Source: Rutpela maculata (taxonomy: Eukaryota; Arthropoda; Insecta; Coleoptera; Cerambycidae). Taken from it: a stretch of 64,000 nucleotides of DNA. Of this stretch, positions 46,055 through 55,144 are shown piece after piece. Positions within the stretch are counted from its first letter, which is position 1, and every line of letters starts with the position of its first letter. The stretch is taken from the NCBI GenBank assembly GCA_936432065.2, contig OW386293.2:106785795-106849794 (forward strand), in the 5' to 3' direction. Position numbers and translations under genes: made by a program. Below the pieces are notes generated by a model, which ran no database searches, was not told the origin of the DNA, and saw only the letters and a program-made list of their open reading frames with translations.

Positions 46055-46236
46055 TCTATTCTATTCTATTCTATTCTATTCTATTCTATTCTATTCTATT
46101 CTATTCTATTCTATTCTATTCTATTCTATTCTATTCTATTCTATTCTATTCTATTCTATTCTATTCTATTCTATTCTATTCTATTCTATTCTATTCTATT
46201 CTATTCTATTTTATTCCATTCTATTCTATTCTATTC
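46055..46236 (+). repeat. (ATTCT)n array, about 36 units
   Basis: Nearly pure pentanucleotide repeat, directly after AATAAAT at the LINE 3' end. It reads as an expanded version of the LINE's own 3' tail. Confidence 0.95.
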
Positions 46237-46400
46237 GTGCTTACAAGAAACGTGACGGATGGACAGACGGACGGACATTTTGAAAGTTGTTCAGAATTCG
46301 TTCACACAATTATATGAAATTTTTTTCTCTACGAGCGATATTTACGGTTTTAGAAATGTGCCGATCAAATGCAATATACTCTTCGTTTTTGCGAAGAGTA
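46237..46400 (-). repeat. TACTCTTCGC family, end fragment
   Basis: CGTGCTTACAAGAAACGTGA ... GGACAGACGG ... GCCGATCAAATGCAATATAC, ending TCTTCGTTTTTGCGAAGAGTA. It is the terminal 160 or so bases of the family, abutting the pentanucleotide array. Confidence 0.75.
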
Positions 46401-46423
46401 TAATAATAATTTAAGAAAATATA

Positions 46424-46605
46424 CAGGGTGTCCCAGCTCTACTTAGACAAGCATTGTCTCGGAAACGGTCAGTAGAAAGAAATGTTTAATAGAAAAGTTA
46501 TTCTGTTTAAAAGGATGCATTTTAACCATTTTATTTTCAAATGTACAGGGCGCTTCAAAAAGACGGCAGGTTATGCAAATTTACTTTTTCAAATGGAGCA
46601 CCCTG
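46424..46605. mobile_element. small MITE with CAGGGTG ends
   Basis: CAGGGTGTCCCAGCTC (46424) and CACCCTG (to 46605), both flanked by TATA. TIR identity beyond the first 7 bases is not evident, and a further ACAGGGCGC lies at 46543, so borders are uncertain. Confidence 0.4.
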
Positions 46606-47059
46606 TATATATTCAAATATATAGACAGACTCAACTTACTAAACTAAAAATTATTATAAATATATTTAGTAAGTATATAGGTATAGCACTTACCGCTAGT
46701 TTTTATAACTGTATTAGATAGGTATACCTGAAGCTCAGATTATTACTAATTTGTTCCTAAATGTGTATTTTCCTTATGCCGGTGTTCAATAATTAAGTAT
46801 TTTAATATATTTATATTCAATTTTTTATCATTTTGCAATATTCGGTTCACTCAGCTTTATTATTATTATTATAAATTGCCACATTTTTATGGAGAAAAAT
46901 TTTCTTGATGCACTATTATCTTTTTAATAATACGTAGTGAATAAGAAAAAATTTTTTTTTCGTAGATTTTTGAATATTCGAACTTATCATATTATTTTAG
47001 TTAAAACTGTTTAAATTTGTTGTATGATTAGTCTGTAGATTATATATTACTAATAAAAG
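46606..47059. other. no recognisable feature
   Basis: AT-rich spacer with a (TTA)n patch at 46858-46872. Confidence 0.4.
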
Positions 47060-47891
47060 CGAATGAAATGTTACCAATAATATATAAAGCACTGGTAGAG
47101 TCCATCTTGAGATATGAGATAATAGGTTGGGGAGGAGTAGGAGTAACGTATTTAACGCCACTTCAAAATAATTTATGAAAAAAAACAGGCTTTATCCAAC
47201 AGAAACGCTTTTTCAAAATACTGAACTCTTTAGTATAAGGCAAATTTATTGTTATGTCACCATTATATATCAATATAGAAACAAACAAAACCATGAGCAT
47301 TTTGCACATAATTACAGTACTAGGGGAAAAAAGTATTATGTATACATAGGGCAAAAACTGTTCAACATGTTAGATAAACAAACAAGAGATGCCCCAAATA
47401 TTCAGAAATTCAAAGGAAAACTATAAAAATGGATTAAATCACAAGGTATAAACCTATATTCTACATTATTTAAATAAGTATCGGCGTACTTCTGGTGCAT
47501 AATATGTATGTAGGGGTATTATGTGGCTATTTCTATTAGTTTTTTTTAAGATATAACATATTGGGTATCAGGGGGTTTAGAAATTTTATTTAACACATTT
47601 TATCGTACATGTGTTAGTTAATTTAAATTTTAAATTTTATTGTTTATACTTCAATTACCTCAATCAGAGAAAAAAAAACACTTATTAACATTATAAAATG
47701 TACTTCGAAATGCATGGCTATGACTAACAGCGATTCGCAATCAAGTTTTTACTAAAAACTTACGCGAATTTCCTTATTTATATCCACAATTTTCGCAGGT
47801 TAATACCAAACTATTGTACATAAGATATTTAAATATGAATAAATTACTGTAATACTATATTGTATGTTGTTGGTATAAATAAATATTATTA
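47060..47891 (+). mobile_element. LINE 3' fragment with (ATT)n tail
   Basis: Worn RT C-terminal coding sequence: LPIIYKALVESILRYEIIGW with GGVG (47070-47130), comparable to IYKALVELLLTYGIIIWGG at 1075-1135. Pieces of the C-terminal end follow (VYIGQKLFNMLDKQTRD). The 3' UTR ends AATAAATATTATT at 47878-47891, where R4-like copy A begins. So this tail probably supplied the TAA-type target for the array that follows. Confidence 0.7.
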
Positions 47892-47904
47892 TTTTTTTTT
47901 TTTT

Positions 47905-48465
47905 GTTAAAAACCAGTCACCCTTCTCTGTGGCTCCGACCCTCACAGAGGGGAGCTGGTAGTACCGGCAGCCACTCCCCACAGCCGTGGGTAAGTGACTA
48001 CTGGGTCCGGGAATCGTATGCCCTGAGCAGACGTAATGAACCAAGAATGACGGCCTTCTGCATTCTGCCGGCTAAGACCTCTGCCGAATTTCGGCATGCC
48101 GGTATGATCTTAAGTTCCGAAAGCAGTGTGTGTCTCGTTCCACCGAGGGCTCCTATAATCAGTACCACTATCTTAACAGTATGGTCTGGATACAGTCTGC
48201 GGAGTTCGAAGAGCAAATCTCGATATTTTGTTCGTTTTTCCTCCTCCTTCAAGACAATGTTGTTCTCCGCGGGAGCCGAGAACTCCACGACAAACATTGT
48301 CTTGAGTTGATGGTCGAGGAGGACTACGTCAGGCTTGTTGGCTTGTATTTGCCTGACGGTGGGAAAAGAGTAGTTCCAATAAATTAGACACTTCTCATTT
48401 CCCACAACGGACTCAATATCCCCCGGAGCGTAAGGCAGCACTGGTGTCTCGTCTATCTCATACGA
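47905..48465 (-). mobile_element. R4/Dong-like LINE copy A (5'-truncated)
   Basis: Reverse strand. It retains only the endonuclease end (48441-47998: LPYAPGDIESVVGNEKCLIY, QANKPDVVLLDHQLKTMF, VVEFSAPAENN, KRTKYRDLLFEL ... KAVILGSLRLLRAYD) and the structured 3' UTR. Poly(A) (T run 47892-47904) marks the 3' end and (ATT)n follows the truncation point. Nearly identical to copy B, so probably recent. Confidence 0.9.
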
Positions 48466-48493
48466 TTATTATCATTATTATTATTATTATTAT

Positions 48494-48526
<33 letters not shown>

Positions 48527-48527
<1 letters not shown>

Positions 48528-49355
48528 TAAAAGCCAGTCACCCTTTAAACTCTGTGGCTCCGACACTCACAGAGGGGAGCTGGTAGTACCGGTAGCCACT
48601 CCCCACGCCCGTGGGGTGAGTGACTACTGGGTCCGTGAATCGTGTGCCCTGAGCAGACGTAATGAACCGAGGATGACGGCCTTCTGCATTCTGCCGGCTA
48701 AGACCTCTGCCGAATTTCGGCATGCCGGTATGATCTTAAGTTCTGAAAGCAGTGTATGTCTCGTTCCACCGAGGGCTCCTATAATCAGTACCACTATCTT
48801 AACAGTATGGTCTGGATAGAGTCTGCGGAGTTCGAAGAGCAGATCTCGATATTTTGTCCGTTTTTCCTCCTCCTTCAAGACAATGTTGTTCTCCGCGGGA
48901 GCCGAGAACTCCACGACGAACATTGTCTTGAGTTGATGGTCGAGGAGTACTACGTCAGGCTTGTTGGCTTGTATTTGCCTGACGGTGGGGAAAGAGTAGT
49001 TCCAATAAATTAGACACTTCTCATTTCCCACAACGGACTCAATATCCCCCGGAGCGTAAGGCAGCACTGGTGTTTCGTCTATCCCATACGAGTGCCTTAA
49101 ATGGTAATAAAGCACTCGTAATGCTCCGTCGTGCCTTTGGATATAGGCCGAGACTGCATATGTCGGGCAAGCCGACAGCAAGTGCATAAGAGTCTCTGGC
49201 GCCCTGCGGCAGGCCCTGCAGCTGACATCAGGGACCTCTATACCCATGACACGACTACGATAGACGAGGGTGTTAAATACACCATCCTGGCAAGCCATTA
49301 TGAATCCCTCGGTCTCAGACTTCAGCCCGGCTGACCTTAAGAAGGCAAAGGTCAG
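48527..49355 (-). mobile_element. R4/Dong-like LINE copy B (5'-truncated)
   Basis: Starts (reverse strand) at LTFAFLRSAGLKSETEGF. The 224-codon frame 49298-48624 holds the CRACRRAPETLMHLLSAC zinc knuckle, IYWNYSFPTVRQIQANKPDV, the endonuclease core and LGSLRLLRAHDSRTQ. Poly(A) at 48497-48526, (ATT)n at 49356-49380. A conserved 3' UTR with three hairpins lies at about 48535-48622. Confidence 0.9.
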
Positions 49356-49390
49356 TATTATTATTATTATTATTATTATTTTTTTTTTTT

Positions 49391-49668
49391 CGCGTGCGCG
49401 ATGCTGGACAAATCTCCCGTGTCTCCGACATTCTCACGGGAGAAGCGCCAGCGAACTATCCACAGCCACTCCCCGCATCCCGCAGGGTTAGTGACTGTAG
49501 ATTCCAGATTCGTGTGCCCTAAGAAGACGGAGGGACCCCAGGATAACTGCCTTCTGCATTTGGCCTGCCAACCACTCGGCTGACTTTTGGCAGGCTGGTA
49601 TGGCCTTTAATTCCGAGAGCAGCGTAGGCCTCATTCCACCAAGTACACCGATTATCAGGACGATCATC
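49391..49668 (-). mobile_element. R4/Dong-like LINE copy C (5'-truncated)
   Basis: Only the last 60 codons (VLIIGVLGGMRPTLLSELKA ... LGSLRLLRAHESGIYSH, 49668-49491) and the 3' UTR remain. Poly(A) 49381-49390. It belongs with copy D (GVLGGM) and not with A/B/E (GALGGT or GCLGGV). Confidence 0.9.
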
Positions 49669-49709
<41 letters not shown>

Positions 49710-49739
49710 TTTTTTTTTTTTTTTTTTTTTTTTCGGTTT

Positions 49740-49838
49740 GCCCGCTGCCGGACAGGACTTCCGTGGCCTCCGACACCTCACGGTAGCCACGCCGGCGAAT
49801 TCCTTGCAGCCACTCTCCACGATCTGTGGAGTTAGTGA
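49740..49838 (-). ncRNA. structured 3' UTR of copy D (conserved in A-E)
   Basis: Two hairpins in the same order as in the other copies. H1 has stem CCGTG/CACGG (49761-49765 with 49779-49783) and conserved loop CTCCGA. H3 has CTCCAC/GTGGAG (49815-49820 with 49826-49831), extended by CACT/AGTG (49811-49814 with 49834-49837). Stem bases change in pairs among copies. Probably the site bound by the element's own RT (known for R2, inferred here). Confidence 0.75.
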
Positions 49839-52800
49839 CTGCCAATACCTAAATCGTGTGCCCTAAGTAGACGAAGGGACCCCAAGATAACCGCCTTCTG
49901 CATCTGGCCTGCCAACCATTCTGCCGAATTCTGACAGGCCGGTATGATCTTCAATTCTGAGAGCAGCGAAGGCTTCATCCCTCCGAGTACGCCGATTATT
50001 AGGACGACAGAGTAGCCTGGGTACAGCACTTGGAGCTCATACCGGAGATCACGATATTTGGTCCGTTTTTCCCCCTCCTTCAAAGCGATGTTTGTCTCAG
50101 CAGGTGCTGAGAATTCGATGACAAACATCACTTTGTTCTGATGGTCGAGGAGGACTATGTCAGGCTTGTTGGCTTGAATTATCCTGACGGTCGGGAACGA
50201 GTAGTTCCAATAAATTCGGCACCTCTCGTTCTCGACAACGGACTCAATATCTCCGGGGATGTAAGGCAGCACTGGTGTTTGGTCTACCCCATACGAGTGC
50301 CGTAGATGGTAGTATAGCACTCGTAAAGCCGCGTTATGGCGGTGGATGTAGGCCGAAATCGCGTATACCGGGCATGCTGAAAGCAAATGCATAAGCGATT
50401 CCGGCGCCTGACGGCAGGTCCTGCAGTTAGTATCAGGGACCTCTACACCCATTACGCGGCTCCGGTAGACCAAGGTGTTTATTACACCATCCTGACAGGC
50501 CACAATGAATCCCTCGGTCTCCGACTTAAGCCCAGCTGACCTTAAAAGGGCGAATGTCAGCCTAGTCGATAAACCCAGTGTTTCCATGTTTTTGTAGAAT
50601 ACACCGTGCATGGGTTTATCGACATGCTGCCTAAACAGGCTCTCCTGTTCGGCAGCTTTTATTTGGACTTTCAGACGAGTTGGCTGAAGCTCAGTGACTG
50701 ACTCTGGGTCAGCACCGCGCCGGCCGCCTCGTCTGACGTCGAATACGAGACCGAGTTCATCTGCGGCTCTTTTTGCTGCCTTAAACAATCCTGCGCCCAC
50801 CCCTGCGATTTCGTGATCTCTCACTAATAGCAGGAGCGGATCCGAGCTCCTGAGGATGTTACATGCCATACTCAGTACTACTCTGCCGTGCATACACTCC
50901 AGACCCAAGAGTCCTCGGCCCCCCCGATGACGTGGGAGGTAAACACGAGGAACGGACGATCTAGGATGAATACTCCTATGGATGTTCATCATCTTGCGGG
51001 TGTCTCTGTCTAGTTGGCGCAGCTCATCTACCGTCCATTTTACTACCCCAAAGGAGTAGAGCAGAACAGGAACGGCAAGCATGTTAGTAGCAGACGCCTT
51101 ATTCTTCCCCGAAAGTTCGGACGACCAAATCTTTCGGAGTAGGCGTCTGTACTTGCCGCGGAGAGATTCCTTTATTTGTTGCACATCCTGGATGTGATGT
51201 TGTTGCACACCCAGGTATGTGTAGGTCTCTCCGGCATCCAGATGTCTTAGGATGCTTCCGTCTGCGAGCTGCGCGTCCTCAGAAAATTCCCCGCATCGCC
51301 CTCTCTTGAGGTGGACGACCGCGCACTTGTCCAACCCGAACTCTATACCAATGGCCCGCGTGTACTCCTCGACCACCCTTAGAGCATTTTGAAGTTCACG
51401 CTCTCCGGAGGCATACAGTTTCAGGTCATCCATATAGAATAAATGAGTGACCTTATGCCTCCGGTTGCTGGGTGGTCCACAGTGGTACCCGCGAGTTTGG
51501 CGGAGTTCAACAGATAACGGCAGCAGTGAGATGCAAAAGAGGAGGGGACTCAGAGAATCTCCCTGGAATACTCCTCTTCTGAATGCCACCTGCTCTGTCG
51601 TAACCCGCTGTGCACCTGATGTTATGGTGAAGCGGGTCCTCCAGAGTGGCAGCAGTTGTTCTATGCATCTCACTAGTGGCTCTGCTACCGCAAGACATTT
51701 GAGCAAATGTAACAGAAGTTCATGTGATGTTGTGTCAAATGCCTTACGATAGTCAATCCAGGCCATCGATAGATTCCGCTTGTACTGCACAGAGTCCTGT
51801 GTAATACAGCGGTCTACCACCAGGCTGTCCTTACAACCTGCCATGCCCTTCTTGGCGCCACGCTGCTCGTATATCTGCTGGAAGACCGGATCAACCTGCC
51901 GTAGTGTCCGAGCATACAAGATACGAGTAAATAGCTTGTAGCAGGAGTTCAGACAGGTGATTGGTCTATAATTCCTTGGGTCAGACAGATCACCCTTTTT
52001 AGGGATGAGCACAGTACGTCCCTCGACAAACCAGTCCGGAATCTGCTGCCCCTCGTTCAACCACTTGTTGAAAACTTGGGCCAGACGACGGTGGGTGGAA
52101 GGAAATTTTTTCCACCACCAGTTATTTATGCCGTCTGGCCCCGGAGCAGCGAAGTTCTTGGTGCCAACGAGAGCTTGTTGGACTTCCTCCGGACTGATTG
52201 CCGGGCACACTTCTTCTGGCTCTTCAAAGGTTCTGTGGCACAGAGCCTCGAAGTGTGCTATTGCTGGAGTGTTGCTATCGAACGGACGTGTTGTTTCGTA
52301 GATTCCTTTCCAGAAGCTTTCGACATCGGCTACAGTTGGTGGATTATCAACAACACGCTGTGGCTCTTGAAATAGGCGGGAAGGATTCGTGCGGAACAAC
52401 GTATTTTGCTCCATACTTCGTACCCGCCTATTTAGCTTTTTCTTGATAGCCATAAGCGCTCGAATCCTATCTAAACAGTGCTGCTTAACAGTAAGCATCA
52501 CTGTTAGATTTAGAGTGTGGTGCTGGCGTCTGAGTCCGGCTGCTGTTCGCCGGACTTTAGGCGTAAATGCCTTGCCAGTGGTTACGTATTCCACCACACT
52601 CTGGATTCGAGAAGCGTGTTGTCTGGCCAACTGTATTTTGCCTTCGATATTTTGTACACGCCGCTTAGCCTTTTCGATACCGCTCGAGGGGTTGGTATTC
52701 CTCTCGCGGGGCACGAGTTGGCTAGCAGCGTTGTACACGGCACAGTTGATCTGCCAAATGTCGGCGTCTTCTGGTAATTCCTCATCGATAACAGCGTCCA

Positions 52801-53107
52801 TCCGAGCCAGGTCTTGTGGCTTTAGGTTAGCCCTGCTGTTAAGGCTAACCCTCGTCCTTAAGTTGACTTCGGCGTACCTTCTAGGATGTTCCCCGTCAGC
52901 TCCTTGCCGCGGTGGCAGTGCGGCTGGCGCTTCTTCCTGCTGACGAGGTGCCCTTACGTAACCTGTCCTGCGCAGGTAGGATACTTGATCCCTGAGCTGT
53001 TGCTCAGAGAAGGCGCGATGCTCTGGATGCGTGTCGCACCAGATTTCGTGCAATCGCGCCATGTACCCTGTGCGCGCAGGTTCGCTGCTCTCATAGCAGG
53101 TCAGCAA
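49832..53107 (-). CDS. R4/Dong-like Pol: reverse transcriptase and restriction-like endonuclease
   Basis: 1091 codons counted from a TTG at 53107. The same frame stays open upstream to the element's 5' end (53380) with no in-frame ATG, so the true start is unresolved. The upstream part adds RFKWTRELRDDLLTCYESSE with GYMARLHEIW, which looks Myb/SANT-like and may bind DNA. Then: RT entry AAPGPDG (about 320-326), TVLIPKKGD and NYRPI (365-383), catalytic AWIDYRKAFD (449-457), GVFQGDSLSPLLF (512-524), YMDDLKLYA (558-566), zinc knuckle C895-C898-H907-C912, and endonuclease PD (982-983) with E997 and KRTKYR (1014-1019). The enzyme nicks the target and primes cDNA from the 3' UTR. All key residues are present. 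Confidence 0.92.
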   Translation of the reverse strand: MLTCYESSEPARTGYMARLHEIWCDTHPEHRAFSEQQLRDQVSYLRRTGYVRAPRQQEEAPAALPPRQGADGEHPRRYAEVNLRTRVSLNSRANLKPQDLARMDAVIDEELPEDADIWQINCAVYNAASQLVPRERNTNPSSGIEKAKRRVQNIEGKIQLARQHASRIQSVVEYVTTGKAFTPKVRRTAAGLRRQHHTLNLTVMLTVKQHCLDRIRALMAIKKKLNRRVRSMEQNTLFRTNPSRLFQEPQRVVDNPPTVADVESFWKGIYETTRPFDSNTPAIAHFEALCHRTFEEPEEVCPAISPEEVQQALVGTKNFAAPGPDGINNWWWKKFPSTHRRLAQVFNKWLNEGQQIPDWFVEGRTVLIPKKGDLSDPRNYRPITCLNSCYKLFTRILYARTLRQVDPVFQQIYEQRGAKKGMAGCKDSLVVDRCITQDSVQYKRNLSMAWIDYRKAFDTTSHELLLHLLKCLAVAEPLVRCIEQLLPLWRTRFTITSGAQRVTTEQVAFRRGVFQGDSLSPLLFCISLLPLSVELRQTRGYHCGPPSNRRHKVTHLFYMDDLKLYASGERELQNALRVVEEYTRAIGIEFGLDKCAVVHLKRGRCGEFSEDAQLADGSILRHLDAGETYTYLGVQQHHIQDVQQIKESLRGKYRRLLRKIWSSELSGKNKASATNMLAVPVLLYSFGVVKWTVDELRQLDRDTRKMMNIHRSIHPRSSVPRVYLPRHRGGRGLLGLECMHGRVVLSMACNILRSSDPLLLLVRDHEIAGVGAGLFKAAKRAADELGLVFDVRRGGRRGADPESVTELQPTRLKVQIKAAEQESLFRQHVDKPMHGVFYKNMETLGLSTRLTFALLRSAGLKSETEGFIVACQDGVINTLVYRSRVMGVEVPDTNCRTCRQAPESLMHLLSACPVYAISAYIHRHNAALRVLYYHLRHSYGVDQTPVLPYIPGDIESVVENERCRIYWNYSFPTVRIIQANKPDIVLLDHQNKVMFVIEFSAPAETNIALKEGEKRTKYRDLRYELQVLYPGYSVVLIIGVLGGMKPSLLSELKIIPACQNSAEWLAGQMQKAVILGSLRLLRAHDLGIGSH

Positions 53108-53302
53108 GTCATCTCGAAGTTCCCTCGTCCACTTAAAGCGTCCATGGTCATAGCGTGTGTTGTCATCATTGAGACCATCCGGTATGGCCCCTCCAACTTG
53201 TCTCTGACCCCCATCCGGTTGGGGTCGATTGTGAGGGGCCCTTCCTCTGTCTGCTAGAACCAGAGAAGTGGATTTCAGAGTGGTTAGCCCTGAGATCCAC
53301 GT

Positions 53303-53379
53303 CCGACATCTGTCAGGCAGAGTTGCCTCTGCCTGTCCAGGTACACCGCGTGGAGGCTGCCGGTCCGTTTTCCGTACCC
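53303..53379 (-). ncRNA. HDV-like self-cleaving ribozyme at LINE 5' end
   Basis: On the reverse strand: P1 GGGTAC (53379-53374) with GTACCT (53344-53339), including the G1-U wobble at the cleavage site. P2 CCGGCA (53363-53358) with TGTCGG (53308-53303). P3 GCC with GGT, loop TCCACGC (HDV has UCCUCGC). P1.1 CC in that loop with GG (53338-53337). P4 CAGGCAGAG-GCAA-CTCTGCCTG (53335-53314). J4/2 ACAGA holds the expected C-N-R-A with the catalytic C. Predicted cleavage is just 5' of G at 53379, which would free the element RNA from a host transcript, as known for R2. Found by hand folding, not tested. Confidence 0.85.
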
Positions 53380-53380
53380 G

Positions 53381-53461
<81 letters not shown>

Positions 53462-53567
53462 TTATTATTATTTTTTATTATATTATTTATATATTTATTA
53501 TATTATTTATTATATTTATTATTATTATTATTATTATTATTTTTTTTTTTTTTTTTTTTTTTTTTTT
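53381..53567. repeat. (ATT)n with poly(T), junction of copies D and E
   Basis: About 53381-53540 is (TTA)n with a TATATTTA-type interruption, then a 27-base T run that is copy E's poly(A). Frames read through it encode poly-Leu or poly-Tyr and are not genes. Confidence 0.9.
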
Positions 53568-55090
53568 CCTCAATCCAGTCGCCCTTCTCTCTGCCTCCGA
53601 TACCAGAGAGGGTACGCTGGTAATACCAGTGACCACTCCCTACGCCGTAGAGTTAGTGATCACTGGGTCCGCGAATCGTGTGCTCTGAGCAGGCGTAACG
53701 AACCAAGGATAACGGCCTTCTGCATTCTTCCGGCTAAGATTTCTGCCGACTCTCGGCATGCCGGTATCGTCTTCAATTCCGAAAGCAGTGTACGCCTCAC
53801 CCCACCTAGGCATCCTATGATAAGAACCACTAGTTTAACAGTGTGGTCCGGATAGAGTCTACGGAGTTCGAAGAGAAGATCTCGATATTTAGTCCGTTTT
53901 TCCTCCTCTTTTAGAACAATGTTTGTTTCCCCTGGGGCGGAGAATTCAATAACAAACATTGTCCTGAGTTGGTGGTCGAGGAGGACTACATCAGGTTTAT
54001 TGGCCTGTATTTGCCTAAGGGTGGGAAACGAGTAGTTCCAATAAATTAGACACCGCTCATTCCCCACTACGGACTCAATATCTCCCGGAGCGTAAGGCAG
54101 CACTGGTGTCTCGTCTATCCCATATGCGTGCCGCAGATGATAGTACAGCACACGTAATGCTCCATCATGTCTGTAATATAGGCCGAGACAGCGTATGTCG
54201 GACATGCCGACAACAGGTGCATAAGTGTCTCCGGCGCTCTTCGGCAGGCCCTGCAGTTTACGTCAGGGACCTCTATACCCAAGACATGACTTCGATAGAC
54301 GAGTGTGTTAAAGACACCATCCTGGCAAGCCATAATGAACCCTTCGGTCTCAGACTTCAGCCCAGCTGACCTTAGGAAAGCAAAGGTCAGCTTCTCAGAT
54401 AAGCCCCTCTCTTCAATGTTCTTGTAGAAGACTCCATGCAAGGGCTTATCTTTATGCAGTTGCAGAAATTTCCTTTGCTCTGCTGCTTTTGTATGGGCTT
54501 TCAGCTGGGCGGGTTCCAGCTCGGTGACAGAGCTCGGGTTTACCCGCCCAGTATCGAAGTCGAGACCAAGTTCACCGGCTGCTCTTTGTGCTGCCTTAAA
54601 TAAGAACGCTCCTATCCCTGCATTTTCATGGTCGCGAACCATGCAGAGAAGGGGATCCGAACTCTTGATGATCTTGCAAGCTCCATCCAGAGCCGACCTG
54701 CTATGTAGATACTCCAAACTCAAGAGTCCGCGGCCTCCCTGTTGTCGTGAGAGGTATAATCGTGGAACGGACGATTTTGGATGCAAGCTTCTGTTGAGAT
54801 GCATCATCTTTCGGATTCCTACATCGAGTTGGCGCAGCTCGCCTTGTGTCCACTTCACTACTCCAAAGGAGTGTAGGAGGATTGGAACGGCAAGCATGTT
54901 AGTTGCAGACACCTTATTCTTCCCCGACAGCTCTGAAGACCAGATCTGCCGGAGGAGGTGCTGATACTTGCCGCGGAGAGCGTTTTTCACTGTTGACACT
55001 TCTTGGGTGGAGCGTTGCTCAACACCCAAGTAGGTGTACGACTCTCCGGCATCTAGGTGGTGCAAGATGCTTCCATCTACAAGCTGCGCG

Positions 55091-55092
<2 letters not shown>
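53568..55092 (-). mobile_element. R4/Dong-like LINE copy E (5'-truncated)
   Basis: Starts (reverse strand) DAQLVDGSILHHLDAGESYT right at the (AAT)n border 55092/55093, downstream of the RT catalytic YMDD. A 3' UTR with the shared hairpins lies at about 53575-53660. It belongs to the A/B subfamily. The RT core is missing, so it depends on nothing here and is dead. Confidence 0.9.
53660..55065 (-). pseudogene. R4/Dong-like Pol C-terminal half, one frameshift
   Basis: 55065-54115 encodes the RT thumb and linker (GKYQHLLRQIWSSELSGKNK, LYLSRQQGGRGLLSLEYLHS, LRSAGLKSETEGFIMACQDG) and the CRACRRAPETLMHLLSAC knuckle. After SAYI, a small deletion near 54170-54175 shifts frame. 54172-53660 then encodes RHDGALRVLYYHLRHAYGID, QANKPDVVLLDHQLRTMF, the endonuclease core and LRAHDSRTQ. 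Copy B shows the unshifted SAYIQRHDGAL. Confidence 0.88.

Positions 55093-55142
<50 letters not shown>
55093..55142 (+). repeat. (ATT)n microsatellite
   Basis: About 16 units beyond the truncation point of copy E. Outer border of the R4-like array. Confidence 0.9.

Positions 55143-55144
<2 letters not shown>

Larger units (their letters stand above)
41784..46236 (+). mobile_element. nearly full-length two-ORF LINE (CR1/Jockey group)
   Basis: Order: ORF1 (41784-42630), 195-bp spacer, ORF2 with APE endonuclease and RT (42826-45620), 3' UTR, then AATAAAT and an (ATTCT)n tail (46055-46236). Frameshifts and an internal deletion near 45090 inactivate it. It resembles the LINEs at 1-1935 and 47060-47890 in its RT. 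Confidence 0.85.
49734..53380 (-). mobile_element. R4/Dong-like LINE copy D, full length (3647 bp)
   Basis: A complete element on the reverse strand. The 5' end at 53380-53379 is next to (AAT)n (53381-53540). An HDV-like ribozyme (53379-53303) and one uninterrupted frame follow, then a structured 3' UTR (about 49734-49831), poly(A) (49708-49733) and (AAT)n (49669-49707). Dong of silkworm, the clade founder, is known to insert in TAA repeats, and the arrangement here agrees. The open frame and intact catalytic motifs suggest recent activity. Confidence 0.92.

Noticed and set aside
46022..46255. 77-codon frame of SILFY repeats
   Set aside because: Translation of the (ATTCT)n array.
51447..52943. 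Several forward frames of 80-184 codons
   Set aside because: All are antisense to the continuous R4/Dong-like Pol frame, which has full RT and endonuclease motifs.
53268..53855. 195-codon forward frame with long Leu/Tyr runs
   Set aside because: It is the (TTA)n and T-run junction of copies D and E read in frame. The real genes are on the other strand.
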